64,000 bases of DNA from Rhizobiales bacterium PAR1 (GCA_002256205.1 NKIW01000008.1:1-64000); one strand, 5' to 3'; shown: positions 47,663 through 57,577, counted from the first letter of the stretch. Notes: generated from the letters alone by a model not told the origin. A program made the numbers and translations.

Positions 47663-48892
47663 ATGCCTGAATCGTTGAATGCCGACGCCCGCCTGCCCGT
47701 CACGGTGCTTTCCGGTTTTCTTGGCGCCGGTAAAACGACCCTGCTGAACCATGTGCTTAACAACCGTGAGGGAAAACGGGTCGCGGTCATCGTCAACGAC
47801 ATGAGTGAGGTGAACATCGATGCCGATCTCGTCCGCGAGGGGGGCGGCTTATCGCGCACTGAAGAAAAACTCATCGAAATGTCGAATGGCTGCATCTGCT
47901 GTACGTTGCGGGATGACCTCCTTGAAGAGGTGCGTCGTCTGGCAGCGGATGGCCGATTTGATTATCTTCTGATCGAAGGTACCGGCATCGCAGAGCCACT
48001 GCCGATTGCCGCCACGTTCGACTTCCGCGACGAGCATGATCAATCGCTCTCCGATGTTGCGCGGCTTGATACGATGGTCACGGTGGTCGATGCCATTAAC
48101 CTGTTGAAGGACTTCGGCTCGACCGATTTTCTTCGTGATCGCGGCGAAACGGCGGATGCTGCAGATGAACGCAGTCTCGTTGATCTACTGACCGACCAGA
48201 TTGAGTTCGCCGATGTTGTGGTGATCAACAAGATCTCTGATGTCTCTGTCGATCAGCGTGATCTCGTGAATAAGGTGGTGCGCTCGCTCAATCCGGATGC
48301 CCGGATTGTCGAGGCTGATTTTGGCAAAGCTCCGCTCAACGCGATCATGGATACGGGTCTCTTCGACTACGAGAAAGCGCAAGGGCACCCGCTCTGGGCA
48401 AAAGAGCTTTACGGCTTTGCCGATCATGTGCCGGAAACCGAGGAATACGGCATTTCCTCTTTCGTTTATCGGGCACGCCGCCCGTTCCACCCGGAGAAAT
48501 TCTCAACCTTCCTGAAACAGTCCTGTCCCGGTCTTGTTCGAGCCAAGGGGCATTTCTGGTTGGCGACCCGGCCCGAATGGGTTGGCGAACTCTCGATTGC
48601 CGGTGCCGTCTGCCGCACGGAAGCCATGGGGTTCTGGTGGGCTAACGTACCACGCGATCGCTGGCCGAAGTCCGAGGAATGGCGGCAGATTCTCAATCGC
48701 CATTGGCATTCGGTCTGGGGGGACCGGCGGCAGGAGCTGGTCTTTATCGGTATCGGATTGGACGAAGCGGTGATTCGCTCCGCTCTCGACAATTGCCTTC
48801 TCGGTGAGTCGATGCCGCTCAAATTCAACCCCGAGAAATACCGCAACCTGCCGGACCCATTCCCGATCTGGCGGCGTGCTGAAGCGGCCTGA
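47663..48892 (+). CDS. COG0523 (CobW-family) GTPase, putative zinc metallochaperone
   Basis: VTVLSGFLGAGKTTLLNHVLNNREGKRVAVIVNDMSEVNID; EMSNGCICCTLRDDLL. Confidence 0.95.
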   Translation: MPESLNADARLPVTVLSGFLGAGKTTLLNHVLNNREGKRVAVIVNDMSEVNIDADLVREGGGLSRTEEKLIEMSNGCICCTLRDDLLEEVRRLAADGRFDYLLIEGTGIAEPLPIAATFDFRDEHDQSLSDVARLDTMVTVVDAINLLKDFGSTDFLRDRGETADAADERSLVDLLTDQIEFADVVVINKISDVSVDQRDLVNKVVRSLNPDARIVEADFGKAPLNAIMDTGLFDYEKAQGHPLWAKELYGFADHVPETEEYGISSFVYRARRPFHPEKFSTFLKQSCPGLVRAKGHFWLATRPEWVGELSIAGAVCRTEAMGFWWANVPRDRWPKSEEWRQILNRHWHSVWGDRRQELVFIGIGLDEAVIRSALDNCLLGESMPLKFNPEKYRNLPDPFPIWRRAEAA

Positions 48893-48929
48893 GCTGCAAA
48901 AAATTCAAATCCACTCAACAGGAAGTATC

Positions 48930-49949
48930 ATGTCGAAGTTTATCCTCCCGCTGGCCTATGTGGGCCTTCTCGCCGCTTCTCCGGCTTCAGCACAGTTTTT
49001 CGAAGAAAAGTTCGGGAATGAGCGCGTCGAAACACGCGATTTCCGCAATCCAGAGGTCAAACGTGCTGCTGAAGCGCGCCCGGCCGATGGTCATGCCGGG
49101 CACAACCACGCGGGCCACAACCACGGCGCAGGCGGACATGAGCACGGCGTGGAAACCGAGAACCTTTTCGGCTTTACATTGGGCTCGGACGTAGATCCTG
49201 CCGGTTCGAAAGCCGTCGCCATTGAGAACATCATGCGCTTCGGCAAGCGCGAGACGCGCTACACCGCGCTCGGCCAGAAGATCGAATTTGCTTACGGCAT
49301 CACCGATAACTTCTCGGCGTCGCTGTCATTGCTGGGCGATTATCATCGCATCAAGGAGAAGCCAGCGTTTCTTGGTGCCGTGGGCGATGTGAAAGGGCGC
49401 TACCTCTTCAATGGATTCGGCGGCGAAATGCGCTATCGCTTTTTGGATCGCAAGACATCGCCCTTCGGCCTGACATTGCATCTCGAACCGAGTCTTGCCT
49501 TCTCGGATGAGGCCTCGGGACTTAAGGGGCGGAAGTATGGTTCCGAGAACAAGCTGATTTTCGATCAGGAGATCGTCAAGGACAAGCTGTTCATGGCTTT
49601 CAATCTCACCCACGAGATGGAAGTGACAAAGGAGCGTGGGGTAGGAGCCTGGGAGCGCGGCTCGACAGTCGGTGCCTCACTTGCCGCAACCTATCAGGTG
49701 CTGCCGAATATCTTCCTTGGCGCAGAGACACGCTATTTGCGCTCCTACGACGCCCTGCGCCTCAAAACCTACAATGGCGATGCCTGGTATGTCGGGCCGA
49801 CCTTCTCGGCGCGTTTCGCAGAGAGCTACTGGATCAGCGTCGCCTATAGCGGTCTCGTCGGTGGCCACGCCAAAGGCTCCACGCAAAAGCTCGATCTCGG
49901 GAATTTCGAACGCCACCAGATTCGCCTGAAGGCGGGCATGGAATTTTGA
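48930..49949 (+). CDS. Outer-membrane-like protein with His-rich metal-binding segment
   Basis: Signal peptide; HAGHNHAGHNHGAGGHEHG; barrel-like strands; C-terminal RLKAGMEF. Confidence 0.78.
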   Translation: MSKFILPLAYVGLLAASPASAQFFEEKFGNERVETRDFRNPEVKRAAEARPADGHAGHNHAGHNHGAGGHEHGVETENLFGFTLGSDVDPAGSKAVAIENIMRFGKRETRYTALGQKIEFAYGITDNFSASLSLLGDYHRIKEKPAFLGAVGDVKGRYLFNGFGGEMRYRFLDRKTSPFGLTLHLEPSLAFSDEASGLKGRKYGSENKLIFDQEIVKDKLFMAFNLTHEMEVTKERGVGAWERGSTVGASLAATYQVLPNIFLGAETRYLRSYDALRLKTYNGDAWYVGPTFSARFAESYWISVAYSGLVGGHAKGSTQKLDLGNFERHQIRLKAGMEF

Positions 49950-50019
49950 TCGTACCCGTCTGCCCCGCAGAATTCCTCCTTTTCAACCGATCGACGCCCT
50001 TCTTTCAAGGATTTCACCC

Positions 50020-50901
50020 ATGTTCTCTCGCCGTTCCGCCCTTGCCGGGTTTGCTTCCATTCTGGCCGTCATCTCTGCACCGACGTCCTCCTTTGCTCAG
50101 GCGGGCAAGATTGAGGTTGTCGCCAGCTTCTCGATTCTCGCCGATCTCGTCCGGCAGGTCGGAGGCGACCGTGTTTCCGTCCGTTCGATCGTCCCCGCCA
50201 ACACCGACGCTCACGTCTATGAGCCCAAGCCGGCGGATGTCGCCGCGGTGGGACGCGCGAAGCTCGTCGTGATCAATGGCCTTGGCTTCGAGGCGTGGGC
50301 TGATCGGATTGTGCGAGCGGTGAATTATTCCGGCGAAAAGCTGGTTGCATCACGTGGCATCCGCGCGCTTTCCGTGCGTGGGCAGACCGACCCGCATGCT
50401 TGGCAGGATGTTGCGAATGTGAAGGTCTATATCGCCAACATCAGGGATGCCCTGAGCAAGATCGATCCCGCCGGAGCCAGTTCCTATGCAAGTCGTGCGG
50501 CCTCCTACGACGCGCAACTCGATCGCCTCGATGCCGAGATCAAGGCTGGTTTCGCCCGTATACCGCAGGCCAATCGCAAGGTTGTGACCTCCCACGACGC
50601 CTTTCATTACTTCGGCGACGCCTATGACGTGGTGTTCCTCGCACCACAGGGCGTGAGCACCGAGGCACAACCCAGCGCAAAGGATGTCGGGGCCCTGATC
50701 CGTCAGATCAAGGAGGAAGGTATTCGCGCCATCTTCATTGAGAACATGACCAACGGGCGCGTTGTCCAGCAGATTGGCAGCGAAACAGGCGTGAAGGTCG
50801 GCGGAACGCTTTATGCTGACGCTCTCGGTGGTGCCGCCTCCAGCTACATCGCGATGATGCGGCACAATGCACGCACTATTGCCGCGGCGCTGGCGCGATA
50901 G
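50020..50901 (+). CDS. Metal (zinc) ABC transporter substrate-binding protein
   Basis: IEVVASFSILADLVRQVGGDRVSVRSIVPANTDAHVYEPKPADV; DPHAWQDVANVKVYIANI; VTSHDAFHYFGDAY. Confidence 0.93.
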   Translation: MFSRRSALAGFASILAVISAPTSSFAQAGKIEVVASFSILADLVRQVGGDRVSVRSIVPANTDAHVYEPKPADVAAVGRAKLVVINGLGFEAWADRIVRAVNYSGEKLVASRGIRALSVRGQTDPHAWQDVANVKVYIANIRDALSKIDPAGASSYASRAASYDAQLDRLDAEIKAGFARIPQANRKVVTSHDAFHYFGDAYDVVFLAPQGVSTEAQPSAKDVGALIRQIKEEGIRAIFIENMTNGRVVQQIGSETGVKVGGTLYADALGGAASSYIAMMRHNARTIAAALAR

Positions 50902-50945
50902 CCGCCATTCTTGCAGAGGGGGTGCAAGGGCTGAGGCTGTTGCCG

Positions 50946-51342
50946 TCAAATCTCCACGCCCTCTGCGAGCATCAGTGCGTCCTCGACATCCACACCGAGA
51001 TACCAAACCGTCGTCTCAATCTTGGTATGCCCAAGCAGGATCTGGACAGCGCGCAGATTGCCCGTCTGCTGCTGGACGATGATTGAGCGCGGCTTCATCG
51101 AACCACCGCTGATGATATCGCCAATCTTCAGTTTCACCCGATCGCAGCCGCGCAACTTGCTGTCCATGGCAAGGTCAAGCAAAGCGCGATCCCTTAGCCT
51201 CCGTACGTGCCACCGGTATTCGGATCGCCCAGATCTGTTTTACCTTGAAGGGGTGTTTGGCGCCCACGAGGCGACCAGCATTCCAGGGGCTGCGGTTGTC
51301 ATATCCGGGGTCAAATCGGGCTTGTCCCATGACGCTCTCCAT
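50946..51342 (-). pseudogene. Internally deleted, frameshifted tyrosine recombinase/integrase
   Basis: Minus strand MESVMGQARFDPGYDNRSPWNAGRLVGAKHPFKVKQIWAIR then (other frame) RLRDRALLDLAMDSKLRGCDRVKLKIGDI...QQTGNLRAVQILLGHTKIETTVWYLGVDVEDAL. Confidence 0.85.
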
Positions 51343-51437
51343 CTAGGAGCCCCCGCTCGAAGACATTGAGCGCTCGGAATATGACCGACGGGGTTTCCTG
51401 ACACGTTCATCACGGCAAACTTTAGCCGCGCTCTTGG

Positions 51438-53057
51438 TCATTCAAATGCGCCGAAGGTGAGCGCCCGGTAATTGTCCTGAACCACGGCGGCGCAATGCTC
51501 GCGGTATTTGTGAAACCCGCCGGTGAACAGCGTCAGGCCTTGCGGCTTGTCTTTCACGTTGGCGCCGACATACCAGGTCTTCGCCTTCGAGACGAGGGTT
51601 CGGCCTGCGAGCTGATAGACGAGGTTCATCCAGGCATCCTCGGCTTCGACAGAGGGCTCGACCGTCGCTTTCTTCTGCCGGTCCATGTGCTCCATAAGGG
51701 CCGCGATCCAGTTCACATCATGCTCGCTGATCGCGATGATGTTGGCCAGCGCGGCGGGGCCGTTTGGGCCAGTGGTCATGAACAGGTTCGGGAACCCAGC
51801 GATCATCAGGCCGAGATAGGAGCGGGCGCCTTCGGCCCACTTCTTGTTCACGGTGAGGCCGTCCCGTCCCACAACATCGAAGGCCAGAAGCGCGCCGGTC
51901 AGACCGTCATAGCCGGTCGCGAGGATGAGCATATCGAGCTCAATCTCGCCCGATTCGGTACGAACGCCCTTCTGCGTGATCTCGATGATCGGGTCCTCGA
52001 GACAATCCACGAGATGCACGCTCGGCAGGTTGAAGGTATCGTAATAGGTGTTGTCGAGGCAGGGGCGGCGGGCAAAAATCGGGTAGCCCTTGGGCTTGAG
52101 CTTCTCGGCGGTGACAGGGTTCCTGACGACATCGGTGATCTTGCCGCGCACGAATTCCGCGACATGCTCGTTCGCCTCGGCATTCACCAGAAGGTCCGAG
52201 AAGGTGCCGAGCATCGCAAGCCCGCCCTGCTTCCACGCATCTTCGAGGAGGGCGATGCGCTGCTTCGGCGTTACGGAGAAGAAAGCGCGCGTCGATTGTG
52301 GCCGCAGACCGCCGACCGCGCTGTTGCGTGCCGCCTCACGCAGGCCGGGATAGTTGCGCTTCACTTCCGCCACATATTCCGGTTCGAGCGTCTGGTTGCG
52401 CATCGGCATGGTGAAGCTCGGCGTGCGCTGGAAGACGAAGAGTTCCCCGCACTTCGGGCCGATCTCCTGCACGATCTGGATGCCGGTCGAGCCGGTGCCG
52501 ATGATGCCGACCCGCTTGCCGGCATAGGTGACTTCCTTTTCTGGCCATTTGGCGGCGCGATAAAGCTCGCCCTTGTAGCGTTCGAGCCCCGGAATCTCCG
52601 GATCCTTCGGGATCGACAGCGGCCCGGTGGCCATGATGCAGTAGGTCGCCTCGTAGACCTCGCCCTTGTCGGTGGTGACGCGCCAGATCGCCTGTTTCTC
52701 ATCCCATTCCGCGCGGGTGACGCGGGTGTTGAACTGGAAATGCTTGCGCAGATCGAGGCGGTCCGCCACGAAATTGATATAGCGCAGCAGTTCCGGCTGG
52801 GCAGCGAACTGCTCGGACCACGTCCATTCCTGCTCAACTTCCTTGGAGAAGGAGAAGGAATAATCAATGCTCGGCAAATCGACCCGTGCGCCCGGATAGC
52901 GGTTCCAGTACCAGACACCGCCGACATTGCCCCCCGCCTCGAAGGCCTGAATGGAAAGGCCCATCTCCCGGAACTTGTAGACAGCGTACATACCGCCGAA
53001 CCCGGCGCCGACAATGATGACGTCGAGACGCGGCTTGGTGGTCGCAGGTGAGTTCAT
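51438..53057 (-). CDS. FAD-dependent Baeyer-Villiger-type monooxygenase
   Basis: VIIVGAGFGGMYAVYKFREMG; GGNVGGVWYWNRYPGARVDLPS; YKGELYRAAKWPEKEV; VGIIGTGSTGIQIVQEI. Confidence 0.93.
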   Translation of the reverse strand: MNSPATTKPRLDVIIVGAGFGGMYAVYKFREMGLSIQAFEAGGNVGGVWYWNRYPGARVDLPSIDYSFSFSKEVEQEWTWSEQFAAQPELLRYINFVADRLDLRKHFQFNTRVTRAEWDEKQAIWRVTTDKGEVYEATYCIMATGPLSIPKDPEIPGLERYKGELYRAAKWPEKEVTYAGKRVGIIGTGSTGIQIVQEIGPKCGELFVFQRTPSFTMPMRNQTLEPEYVAEVKRNYPGLREAARNSAVGGLRPQSTRAFFSVTPKQRIALLEDAWKQGGLAMLGTFSDLLVNAEANEHVAEFVRGKITDVVRNPVTAEKLKPKGYPIFARRPCLDNTYYDTFNLPSVHLVDCLEDPIIEITQKGVRTESGEIELDMLILATGYDGLTGALLAFDVVGRDGLTVNKKWAEGARSYLGLMIAGFPNLFMTTGPNGPAALANIIAISEHDVNWIAALMEHMDRQKKATVEPSVEAEDAWMNLVYQLAGRTLVSKAKTWYVGANVKDKPQGLTLFTGGFHKYREHCAAVVQDNYRALTFGAFE

Positions 53058-53292
53058 GTCAGTTTCCTCCATTCCATGCGAGCCAGGCGCCAAGCCCTCC
53101 GCAAAAACGGACCTTGGCGGAAGCGCCTGAGCAAACGCATGTTATGCCTCCGGGTGCATTCCTCATGACAGGAGTGTGGCTCCTGTCTCTTGATTGTGAT
53201 GCCTACCCCTTGATTTCAGGATGGTTTTTACTCCGGGAGTGACCATCCTCTTCTTGGGGACAAAGTGTAATTTTGACGTTTCAATGTGTATA

Positions 53293-53315
53293 GATGTGAT
53301 AGATTTTATCTCATC
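53293..53315. promoter_or_regulatory. 23-bp near-palindrome upstream of the BVMO gene
   Basis: GATGTGATAGATTTTATCTCATC (reverse complement GATGAGATAAAATCTATCACATC). Confidence 0.55.
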
Positions 53316-53320
53316 TGTGA

Positions 53321-54907
53321 TTATTGCGGTTCTGGCAATTCGCCCTGAAAGGCTGCGCCCGTGCCGCCAAAGGCCGTCCAGCCGCCATCGACGAACACCG
53401 TGGAACCGGTGATGTAGGAAGCGCGGTCCGAGATCAGGAAGGCGATCACCGCCGCGATATCCTCCGGTTCGCCGAGCGCGCCCATGGGAATGCGCTGTCG
53501 GATTGAGGTCAGATCAATCTTGCCGCCTTGTTCGAGAGCTTTCACGCCCGCGGTTGCGATATAGCCCGGCGCCACCGCCACCACACGCAGACCGGCGCTT
53601 GCCAGTTCTCCCGCCATGCAGCCCGTGAGATTGATGATCGCCGCTTTCGAGGCGCTATAGGCGTTACGCGGCGGAAACGGCGTGTGCGCCGTGATCGAGG
53701 CAAAGTTGACGATGACGCCGTACCCCTGCGGTGTCATGTGCCGCACCGCTTCACGCGCACAGAGCATGGTGCCGATCACGTTGACCTCGACGACCTTCTC
53801 AAAGGCCTCGCGCGTCTGCTCGATGCTTGGCATGAAGGTGTCAGCAATCGCCGCGTTGTTGATCGCGGCATCCAGAACGATGCCTTGTGCAGCAAGCTTT
53901 GCGAAAACCTGCTGGATCTCGCTCTCGGAGCGGATATCCGCCTGAAAGGTGCGGTGCCCGTCGCCGGGCAACGAGGAAACCGTCTCCTCGATGCCGCTGT
54001 CGGCATCCACCCCGACGAGCCGCCACCCCTGCTGGGCGAGCAGTCGCGCTGTGGCTTCGCCAATGCCGCGTGCAGCACCGGTGACAAGCGCCGTCCGTCG
54101 ATGCGTGGTCGATGCCGGGCGCGAAAGTTCCGCGCCGGGAACTCCTGCCGCGCTGCTCGCATCGCCGGCGGCGTTGAAGGCCTGCCAGCCGCCATCGACC
54201 ACCAGCACCGCGCCGGTCATGTAGCGGGCCTGAGGCGAGGCCAGAAAATAGATGCCCTGCGCCATTTCATCCGGGCGGCCAATGCGTCCCATCGGGATGC
54301 GTCGACGCACCAGCGCGAGATCGACGAGCTTCTTCGCTTCAAGCTCGGCAACCATTGGCGTGCGGATATAGCCCGGTGCCAGCGCGTTGACGCGGATGCC
54401 ATTGTGCGCCCATTCCAGCGCCAGTGCTTTCGTCAGGTTGATCAGTGCAGCCTTGGAGGCGGCATAGGCGTTGCGCTTCGGATTGGGGACGATGCCCGCG
54501 AGCGAGGCCGTATTGACAATCACGCCGCCGCCGCGTTGCGTCATTCCCTTCGCGATTTCGCGCGTCAGCAGGAAAGGCGCAGTGAGGTTGACCGCGAAGG
54601 TCTGCCGGATAGCCTCGAGGCTCATATCCGCCGTGGCGGTCATCGTCGGTCCGATTGCCGCGTTGTTGATCAGCACATCCACCGGGCCATGGGCCTGTTC
54701 AGCCTCCCGCACCAGCCGGATGATCTCGTCCTCGCGGGAAAGGTCTGCGCCGATGCCGGCATGTGCCGCGCCAAGTGTGGCCGCGAAGGCGCGGCACTGG
54801 GCATCATCGCGGTCGACTACGATCACGCGATCTCCCGCTTCGGCAAACAGCGTGCAGATTGCCTGCCCCAGCCCGCCGATGGCCCCTGTGACGAGAACGT
54901 TGCGCAT
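53321..54907 (-). CDS. Tandem (two-domain) SDR-family oxidoreductase
   Basis: Two complete Rossmann/SDR units: TGAIGGLGQA...NAYAASKAAL...VVDGGW and TGAARGIGEA...NAYSASKAAI...FVDGGW in one ORF. Confidence 0.93.
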   Translation of the reverse strand: MRNVLVTGAIGGLGQAICTLFAEAGDRVIVVDRDDAQCRAFAATLGAAHAGIGADLSREDEIIRLVREAEQAHGPVDVLINNAAIGPTMTATADMSLEAIRQTFAVNLTAPFLLTREIAKGMTQRGGGVIVNTASLAGIVPNPKRNAYAASKAALINLTKALALEWAHNGIRVNALAPGYIRTPMVAELEAKKLVDLALVRRRIPMGRIGRPDEMAQGIYFLASPQARYMTGAVLVVDGGWQAFNAAGDASSAAGVPGAELSRPASTTHRRTALVTGAARGIGEATARLLAQQGWRLVGVDADSGIEETVSSLPGDGHRTFQADIRSESEIQQVFAKLAAQGIVLDAAINNAAIADTFMPSIEQTREAFEKVVEVNVIGTMLCAREAVRHMTPQGYGVIVNFASITAHTPFPPRNAYSASKAAIINLTGCMAGELASAGLRVVAVAPGYIATAGVKALEQGGKIDLTSIRQRIPMGALGEPEDIAAVIAFLISDRASYITGSTVFVDGGWTAFGGTGAAFQGELPEPQ

Positions 54908-54924
54908 GGTGTTCCTCCTCCGGC

Positions 54925-55452
54925 TCACAGGCCGAGGCGCGCGAGCAGCGCATAAAAGGGATCATTAGGCTTGGTCTGGCCCTGCGGCACGCGCACGCCG
55001 AAGCGTTCGGCCTCGCTGCCGTCGGGCACGCCCCAATCGGCTTTCCAGTCATAGACAACGGTGCGCTCCTTCACGCGCCATTCTGTGCCGCGTTTCTCGA
55101 AAAGATCGACATAGCGCCCGGCGAGCATGGTCTCTGCCTGCTGCCCCTGCGCATCCGGCATGCGCTGCAGAGCGAAAAAATAGCTCTCCACTGCTGCCTG
55201 CGCGCCCTTGAGTGTGATGGAGATGTTCGAGACCATGTGCACCGAGCGTTCGCTCTTCTTCAGCGCGGTCAGGGCCCAGTCGATGAAGCCGGTCGCCGGG
55301 CCCTGATAGGGGCCGTGCCGGTCCGTTGCATCCGGCCAGTAACTCGCCCGCAGGGCGGCCTCATCCTGCCGGTCGATGCCACGGCAATAGAGGTAGAGAC
55401 ATTCGCGGATGGCTTCGCGATCCGCGAGTTGGTTCATGAGATCAGTGGCCAT
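54925..55452 (-). CDS. SnoaL/NTF2-like family protein
   Basis: LADREAIRECLYLYCRGIDRQDEAALRASYWPDATDRHGPYQG...EWRVKERTVVYDWKADWG. Confidence 0.88.
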   Translation of the reverse strand: MATDLMNQLADREAIRECLYLYCRGIDRQDEAALRASYWPDATDRHGPYQGPATGFIDWALTALKKSERSVHMVSNISITLKGAQAAVESYFFALQRMPDAQGQQAETMLAGRYVDLFEKRGTEWRVKERTVVYDWKADWGVPDGSEAERFGVRVPQGQTKPNDPFYALLARLGL

Positions 55453-57577
55453 GAGAGGTCTCCTTGCCGTCGGGAGCGGGGGAAAGCACGAGCGCATCAA
55501 GCGCCACAGCGCCCAGCCCTTGCGGGCGCACCAGAACCGGGTTGAGATCGACGCCGAGTTTTGCCTCGCGCGCGGCATGGGCAAAGCCGGAGAGCGCCGC
55601 GAGCAGGTCGGCGAGAGCGTCGACATCGGAGGGCGGCGCGCCGCGCACGCCGTCGAGCAGGGCGCGGCCGCGAATCTCGTCGATCATACACAGCGCCTCG
55701 GCGCGGCCGAACGGCGCCTTCCGGAACGTCACATCCTTCATCACCTCGACATGAATGCCGCCGAGACCGAACATGATCACCGGTCCGAAAACGGGGTCAT
55801 GATGCACGCCGGCGATGACTTCCACGCCATCCCTGAGCATCGGAGCGACGAGAATGCCGGTAATTTGCGCATCGGGCTTCGCGGCGTTCACGCGGGCCAT
55901 GATGGTGGAAAAGCCCTGCCGGACCGCATCATCGCCCGTCAGGTTGAGGAGAACCCCGCCGATTTCGGTCTTGTGGGCAATATCTGGCGAGACGATCTTC
56001 AGAACAACCGCGCCGCCCATCTTGCGCGCCGCGTGCACCGCATCTTCCGCAGTTGTGGCAACGCTTTCGGGCGGGAAGGGGATGGCGTGGCGCGCGAGCA
56101 GCGCCTTCGATTCATGCTCGTCGAGCGCATGATCCGGTAGCGACAAGGGCAGTGCAGGCGGGGCGATAGGCTCCTTGCCGCGCGCAAAACCTCTGGCGGC
56201 GCGCCCCAGCCCAGCCAGCGCGGCGACGGCGGCATGCCCATCCTCGAAGACAAGGATACCCGCACGTGCAAAGCGCCGTTCCAGCGCCGTGGAAATCGAC
56301 GCCGTGATCGCCAGCAACTTGTCGGGATAGGCCGAGGCGATCCGCTCAAGTGCCTGAATAAGGTTTTCGCCAAAGCTCGGCGAGGCAGGCGCAGAGCCGA
56401 AAATGCCGATCACGGCATCATAGCCGCCTTTGTCGAGCATGGTGCCGAGATAGCGGCTGAAGACATCGAGATCCGTCAGCGCCTGCGCCGTGGCATCGAC
56501 CGGGTTGCGCGGGGAAGCATAGGGCAGGAGCGCGCGCAACTCGCCCTGAACGGCCTCTGGCATGGCTGTGACCGCGAGGCCGATTTCCTCCGCCGCATCG
56601 GCCATCTGGATGCCGAAACCGCCGGAAAGCGTGAAAATGCCGAGTCGGTTTTCGGTCGGGTACAGGCCTCGCGCGCAGGCATAGGCGATATCGACCTGCT
56701 CGGCGGTGGTGCGGGCCCGCACCGCGCCATATTGCCGGAACACCGCGTCGTAGATGTTGTCAGCGCCAGCGAGGGCGGCGGTATGGGAGGCGACTGCTTC
56801 CTGCCCGACCTCCGAGCGTCCGACCTTCATGATGATCACCGGCTTGCGGCGTGCTTTCGCCTCGCGCAGCGCCTCGATGAAGATATCGGCGCGCTTGATG
56901 CCCTCGACATAGGCGACAATGACCTTGGCTTCGGGCTGTTTGACCGCCCAGAGCAGGCCTTCGGCGACATCGATATCGCCCTCATTGCCGGTCGTCAGGA
57001 AATGCGACAGGCCGAGGCCCTTCTCGCTGAACAGGAAAGCGAGGTGCGAGCCATAGGCGCCGCTCTGGGAGACAATGGCCAGCGGGCCGCTTTCGATCTT
57101 GCCGCCATCGAGAATCGCCGAAAAAGTGCCGTAGAACCCGGTCGCGGTGCAGAAAGAGCCAAGGCAATTGGGGCCGAGCACCCTGAGGCCATGCGCCTGG
57201 GCCTTTGCCAGAATGGCCTCCTGCATCGCGCGGCCCGCCTCATCGGTTTCCGCAAACCCGGCGGAGAAGATGATCGCGCCTTTGATGCCCTTGAGCGCGC
57301 AGGCCTCGACCGCCTCGGCCACATGCGCGGCGGGCACGGCGATCAGCGCGATATCCGGCACTTCCGGCAGGTCGGCGACGCTTGGCCAGGCTTTGAGCCC
57401 TTGCACCGTGTCGCGCTTGGGGTTGATGGGATAGATCCGCCCCGAAAACCCGTATTCCTTCAGATAGCGCAGCGGACGGCCGCCAATGCGCGCGGCATCG
57501 TCCGAGGCACCGATGATCGCCACCGAGGAAGGCGTGAAGAATGGCTCAAGCGAGGTGGCGGTTGGGTTGGTGGTCAT
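55442..57577 (-). CDS. Acetate--CoA ligase (NDP-forming)-family acyl-CoA synthetase
   Basis: SVAIIGASDDAARIGGRPLRYLKEYGFSGRIYPINPK; VLGPNCLGSF; SQSGAYGSHLAF; ATP-grasp region MGGAVVLKIVSPDIAHKTEIGGVLLNL. Confidence 0.93.
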   Translation of the reverse strand: MTTNPTATSLEPFFTPSSVAIIGASDDAARIGGRPLRYLKEYGFSGRIYPINPKRDTVQGLKAWPSVADLPEVPDIALIAVPAAHVAEAVEACALKGIKGAIIFSAGFAETDEAGRAMQEAILAKAQAHGLRVLGPNCLGSFCTATGFYGTFSAILDGGKIESGPLAIVSQSGAYGSHLAFLFSEKGLGLSHFLTTGNEGDIDVAEGLLWAVKQPEAKVIVAYVEGIKRADIFIEALREAKARRKPVIIMKVGRSEVGQEAVASHTAALAGADNIYDAVFRQYGAVRARTTAEQVDIAYACARGLYPTENRLGIFTLSGGFGIQMADAAEEIGLAVTAMPEAVQGELRALLPYASPRNPVDATAQALTDLDVFSRYLGTMLDKGGYDAVIGIFGSAPASPSFGENLIQALERIASAYPDKLLAITASISTALERRFARAGILVFEDGHAAVAALAGLGRAARGFARGKEPIAPPALPLSLPDHALDEHESKALLARHAIPFPPESVATTAEDAVHAARKMGGAVVLKIVSPDIAHKTEIGGVLLNLTGDDAVRQGFSTIMARVNAAKPDAQITGILVAPMLRDGVEVIAGVHHDPVFGPVIMFGLGGIHVEVMKDVTFRKAPFGRAEALCMIDEIRGRALLDGVRGAPPSDVDALADLLAALSGFAHAAREAKLGVDLNPVLVRPQGLGAVALDALVLSPAPDGKETSHGH

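Noticed and set aside
51495-53051. 518-aa plus-strand ORF
   Set aside because: Antisense shadow of the BVMO gene, which has strong motifs.
53528-54955. 475-aa plus-strand ORF
   Set aside because: Antisense shadow of the tandem SDR gene.
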